Assembly (NCBI GenBank): GCA_030695285.1
Contig: JAUYTF010000397.1
Location: 1 to 8,333, forward strand
Source of the DNA: Eubacteriales bacterium
Lineage (GTDB): Bacteria; Bacillota; Clostridia; Christensenellales; CAG-138
DNA: 8,333 nucleotides
Reading direction: 5' to 3'
The notes under the pieces were generated by a model. The model did not search any database, was not told where the DNA came from, and saw only the letters and a program-made list of their open reading frames with translations. Position numbers and translations under genes: made by a program. The first letter of the stretch is position 1. Each line of letters begins with the position of its first letter. Of this stretch, positions 5,595 through 8,333 are shown piece by piece.

Positions 5595-6932
5595 TTACAT
5601 CCGCGCGCTTTCGCGAAGGATGATTTCGGCCATGTCGTTTATCATCTCGTCCGTCATTCCGGGATAAACGCCGACCCAGAACGTATCCGTTACGACGCGG
5701 TCGCTGTTTGCAAGCGAACCGACAACGCGATAGCAGGTAGAATCCATCTCGCTCATGCAGGGTTGGCGCAGTATGTTGCCGGAAAAGAGCATGCGCGTCT
5801 GCACGCCCGCCGTTTCGACGCGTTGAACAACAGTTTTGCGCGAAACACCATTTATACAAGTAAGAAGGAAACCAAACCAGCTGGGGTTACTGTTCGGCGC
5901 GGGTTCGGGCAACAGAAAGCGATCGGATGCGCACTCCAGTTTCGCGCGTAGCCGTTTCCAGTTCTGGCGTCGGCGCTCGATGAAGGCGGGCAGCTTTTCG
6001 AGCTGTTCACAGCCGATAGCCGCTTGTAGATCCGTCACCTTCAGGTTGTATCCAAGGTGGCTGTAAATGTATTTGTGGTCATATCCCTTTGGCAACTCGC
6101 CGAATTGCCCATCGAAGCGGTGTCCGCAGAAATTGTCTGTGCCGCTAGGGCAGACGCAGTCGCGCCCCCAGTCGCGCAGGCTCAGCGCTATGCGGCTCAA
6201 GAGAGGATTATTGGTGTAGACCGCACCTCCCTCGCCCATAGTCATATGGTGAGGTGGATAAAAGCTACTGGTGCCGATGTCGCCCCAGACTCCAGTGTAG
6301 CGACATTCGCCTGATATGGTATATTCTGCGCCAATTGCGTCACAGTTGTCCTCAACGAGCCAGAGGCCGTTATGGTCACAAAATGCGCGCACTGCGCCGA
6401 GATCGAATGGGTTGCCCAGCGTATGCGCAAGCAGCACGGCTTTGGTGCGCGGACTAAGCGCCGCTTCCAGTTGGCTTACATCCGCGTTGTATTGCGGCAG
6501 TGTGATATCCAGAAACACAGGAATCGCACCGTACTGCAAAATCGGAGCAATGGTGGTCGGAAACCCGCAGGCAACGGTGATGACCTCGTCGCCCGGCATG
6601 ATGCGTCGTTCTTTGAGTTTAGGTGAGGTGAGTACCATAAACGCAAGTAGGTTTGCTGAAGAACCGCTGTTGACCAGATGAACGAATTTAACGCCCAATA
6701 ATTCAGCAAAGGACTGCTCAAACCGATCGCTGAAGCGTCCCGTGGTCAACCAAAAATCCAATGTAGCGTCTGTCAGCGCGCAGAGTTCGCGCGCGTTGAA
6801 CACTCGACCTCCATAAGAAATGCGCCCGCCTTTTTGATAGGGGAAACGATGTTCCAAAAAATCGTGATAATATTGCTCGACCAGAGCTTTGATCTGTTCG
6901 CGTGCCTCTGCTTCATTAAGCCAGGTTTTCAT
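5595..6932 (-). CDS. rfbH: CDP-4-keto-6-deoxy-D-glucose 3-dehydrase (E1, DdhC/RfbH)
   Basis: The enzyme removes the C3 hydroxyl of CDP-4-keto-6-deoxyglucose using pyridoxamine phosphate and a [2Fe-2S] cluster, with electrons from a separate reductase. The fold is the DegT/DnrJ/EryC1 aminotransferase type, with NSGSSANL (88-95) and VEDNCDAIGAEY (193-204). The decisive feature is SFYPPHHMTMGEGGA (223-237): histidine (H228) replaces the PLP-binding lysine of aminotransferases, the hallmark of E1. The cluster motif CVCPSGTDNFC is present (C259-X-C261-X7-C269), and C197 is the likely fourth ligand. C197 to C259 has 61 residues between, against 57 in the Yersinia enzyme as I recall it, because a few residues are inserted before VWGDIG. 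Length 445 is close to the usual 435-440. The ATG overlaps the rfbG stop as ATGA and has a perfect AAGGAGG at 6940-6946, seven bases upstream. The partner reductase is not in the window. Confidence 0.95.
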   Translation of the reverse strand: MKTWLNEAEAREQIKALVEQYYHDFLEHRFPYQKGGRISYGGRVFNARELCALTDATLDFWLTTGRFSDRFEQSFAELLGVKFVHLVNSGSSANLLAFMVLTSPKLKERRIMPGDEVITVACGFPTTIAPILQYGAIPVFLDITLPQYNADVSQLEAALSPRTKAVLLAHTLGNPFDLGAVRAFCDHNGLWLVEDNCDAIGAEYTISGECRYTGVWGDIGTSSFYPPHHMTMGEGGAVYTNNPLLSRIALSLRDWGRDCVCPSGTDNFCGHRFDGQFGELPKGYDHKYIYSHLGYNLKVTDLQAAIGCEQLEKLPAFIERRRQNWKRLRAKLECASDRFLLPEPAPNSNPSWFGFLLTCINGVSRKTVVQRVETAGVQTRMLFSGNILRQPCMSEMDSTCYRVVGSLANSDRVVTDTFWVGVYPGMTDEMINDMAEIILRESARM

Positions 6933-7990
6933 TCGGGGGCCTCCTTATAAAACGCGGCGATCTGTTCATCCATGATTTCAGGTATGTTTTTTCCATTTAG
7001 CCAGACCTTTGTCCACTCGCAAGTTCGGGATACCGCCTCTGACACATGCCACCTTGGCTTCCAACCAAATGTTGCCTTGAGTTTGGCGCAGTCCAGACGT
7101 AGGGCTGCCGCCTCGTGTGGTGCATTTGGCTCCGAGAGGTTGATCCAGCGAATGCCTTCACCCCAGTGGTGACAAAACAGATCTACCAGTTCGCCGGTCG
7201 AAATGCAGTCGCAGCTATCTGGACCAACGTTATAGGCTCCCTCAATTCGCTTGTCATTATATTGTCGTTCGGCGATGAGCAGATAGGCAACAAGAGAATC
7301 AAGCACATGTTGGTAAGGACGTATGGAATAGAGATTTCTCACGCGGATCGGTTGCTCTGCCGCGGCAGAGCGAACGCAATCCGGTATGATGCGGTAGGAC
7401 GCAAAATCGCCTCCTCCGATGACGTTTCCAGCACGCGCGGTGGAAACAGCGCAGTCTGATTTGGAGAAGAATGCGCTTCTATAGCTGTGTGTTACCAACT
7501 CTGAGCAGGATTTGCTGTTTGAGTATGGGTCAAATCCGTCCAAAGGCTCATCCTCGCGATATCCCTCCTCACGCTCGGTGTTCTTATATACCTTGTCCGT
7601 GGTCACATTCAAAAAGGAGCGAACACCGCCGTTGAGGCGTGCGCATTCCAAGAGGTTGACCGTGCCCATGACGTTGATGTCATAGGTATCCATGGGAATT
7701 TTATAGCTCTCGCGTACGATCGGCTGTGCAGCCATATGGAACACGATCTCGGGAGCCGCGTTTTGAAAAGCACGGCGCAGACTATTAAAGTCGCGAGTAT
7801 CGCCGTACAGTGAGTTCATATTCTGTTCTAATCCTGCGAGTGAAAACAGATTTGGTTGCGTCGGCGGGTCAAGCGAATAGCCCGTCAACTGCGCATGTGC
7901 GCCAATGAGCATGCGGCTCAACCACGCGCCTTTGAAACCGGTGTGTCCGGTCAGAAAAACTCTCTTTTTTTGCCAAAATGAAGTATTCAT
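6929..7990 (-). CDS. rfbG: CDP-glucose 4,6-dehydratase (DdhB/RfbG)
   Basis: This enzyme converts CDP-glucose to CDP-4-keto-6-deoxyglucose in the cytoplasm with tightly bound NAD. It is an extended short-chain dehydrogenase of 353 residues, close to the usual 355-360. FLTGHTGFKGAWL (12-24) is the glycine-rich loop in the exact form typical of CDP-glucose dehydratases. HMAAQPIVRESY (85-96), NVTTDKVY (128-135, the catalytic Thr-Asp pair, here followed by Lys) and YSNSK (156-160, the Tyr/Lys pair) follow. GNVIGGGDF and RIIPD lie in the middle, and RPYQHVLD is the sugar-nucleotide-binding segment. It sits 43 bases after the end of rfbF and overlaps rfbH. The ATG has GGAG 11 bases upstream, a longish spacing, and that GGAG can pair with CUCC next to the ATG to form a small hairpin. 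Function is confident. Confidence 0.96.
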   Translation of the reverse strand: MNTSFWQKKRVFLTGHTGFKGAWLSRMLIGAHAQLTGYSLDPPTQPNLFSLAGLEQNMNSLYGDTRDFNSLRRAFQNAAPEIVFHMAAQPIVRESYKIPMDTYDINVMGTVNLLECARLNGGVRSFLNVTTDKVYKNTEREEGYREDEPLDGFDPYSNSKSCSELVTHSYRSAFFSKSDCAVSTARAGNVIGGGDFASYRIIPDCVRSAAAEQPIRVRNLYSIRPYQHVLDSLVAYLLIAERQYNDKRIEGAYNVGPDSCDCISTGELVDLFCHHWGEGIRWINLSEPNAPHEAAALRLDCAKLKATFGWKPRWHVSEAVSRTCEWTKVWLNGKNIPEIMDEQIAAFYKEAPE

Positions 7991-8033
7991 GGAGTGTATT
8001 GCTCCGTTTCGAATTTACGATTACTGGCAGATG

Positions 8034-8333
8034 TTACCAAACCTTCCAGGGGGCGTTTCCGTTTGCCCAGAGATCCTCCAACTTCTGCTTGTCTCGTTGG
8101 GTATCCATGCACTGCCAGAATCCATCGTGATGATAGGCCATCAGTTCGCCATCATGTGCCAGTCCTTCTAGAGGATTTCTTTCAAAGACGGAGGCGTCAC
8201 CTTCTGTAATATAGTCGAACACTTCGGGGTTGAGCACCAAGAATCCGCCGTTGATCACGCGTCCGTCCGTGTGCTGCTTTTCGCGAAATTTGGTCACCTT
8301 GCCCGATTTATCAAACTCGATAATCCCGAATTG
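8034..8333 (-). CDS. rfbF: Glucose-1-phosphate cytidylyltransferase (DdhA/RfbF), C-terminal 99 residues, cut by the window edge
   Basis: The frame is open from the window edge to a TAG at 8034-8036 and matches the end of RfbF. FGIIEFDKSGKVTKFREK is the post-catalytic strand region, RVINGGFLVLNPEVFDYI is the family motif that contacts the sugar, and FERNPLEGLA, the MAYHHDGFWQCMDT segment and DLWANGNAPWKVW end the protein as in characterised enzymes. The complete protein is about 257-260 residues, so roughly 60 percent lies beyond the window. It makes CDP-glucose from CTP and glucose-1-phosphate, the committed entry to 3,6-dideoxyhexoses. The GTG inside the visible frame near 8297 is internal, not a start. 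It is the first gene of the operon visible here, and the promoter must be further right. Confidence 0.95.
   Translation of the reverse strand, partial: QFGIIEFDKSGKVTKFREKQHTDGRVINGGFLVLNPEVFDYITEGDASVFERNPLEGLAHDGELMAYHHDGFWQCMDTQRDKQKLEDLWANGNAPWKVW

Noticed and set aside
5571..6681. Several plus-strand frames across the rfbH gene
   Set aside because: They are antisense shadows of a confidently identified enzyme.
5595..6932. PLP-dependent sugar aminotransferase (DegT type)
   Set aside because: The lysine that binds PLP is replaced by histidine and the iron-sulfur cysteine motif is present, which defines the 3-dehydrase.

Overview
The window joins an insertion-sequence graveyard (about 1-1030) to a cell-surface sugar locus (1273-8333). 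The organism cannot be named from this sequence. Strong AAGGAGG/GGAGG Shine-Dalgarno sites, a GTG and a TTG start, mid-range GC and the mixture of IS3-like and IS66 remnants suit an anaerobic Bacillota (Clostridia or Negativicutes), but that is inference.

Left region, 1-1272. Four pieces of different mobile elements lie end to end: the C-terminus of a DDE transposase with a likely right terminal repeat (1-160); the left end of an IS66-family element with its tnpA gene (162 to about 665), whose tnpB and tnpC are missing; a frameshifted N-terminal piece of a helix-turn-helix transposase (about 646-869, + strand); and a decayed IS3 orfA (about 872-1030, - strand). The AT-rich stretch 1031-1272 then leads into the first intact gene.

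Plus-strand gene, 1273-2214. This is a membrane-anchored family 2 glycosyltransferase of the GtrB/polyprenyl-phosphate type. It converges on the minus-strand operon, with about 190 bases between them.

Minus-strand operon, 8333 down to 2408. In transcription order it holds the end of glucose-1-phosphate cytidylyltransferase (rfbF/ddhA), CDP-glucose 4,6-dehydratase (rfbG/ddhB), the PMP and iron-sulfur dependent 3-dehydrase (rfbH/ddhC), a GtrA-family membrane protein, a thiamine-diphosphate enzyme of the YerE type, and a short-chain dehydrogenase/epimerase-like reductase. Most genes overlap or nearly touch (two ATGA overlaps, one 13-base overlap and one 3-base gap), so this is one transcription unit.

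How the genes work together. The first three enzymes make CDP-4-keto-3,6-dideoxyglucose from glucose-1-phosphate. In Yersinia pseudotuberculosis VI, YerE then adds a two-carbon acetyl unit from pyruvate to C4 and YerF reduces the acetyl group, giving CDP-yersiniose, a branched 3,6-dideoxyhexose. The same enzyme order here predicts a yersiniose-like branched sugar. The GtrA and GtrB-like proteins suggest it may be moved onto a polyprenyl-phosphate carrier and used to decorate a surface glycan. The reductase partner of rfbH (ddhD type) is not in the window.
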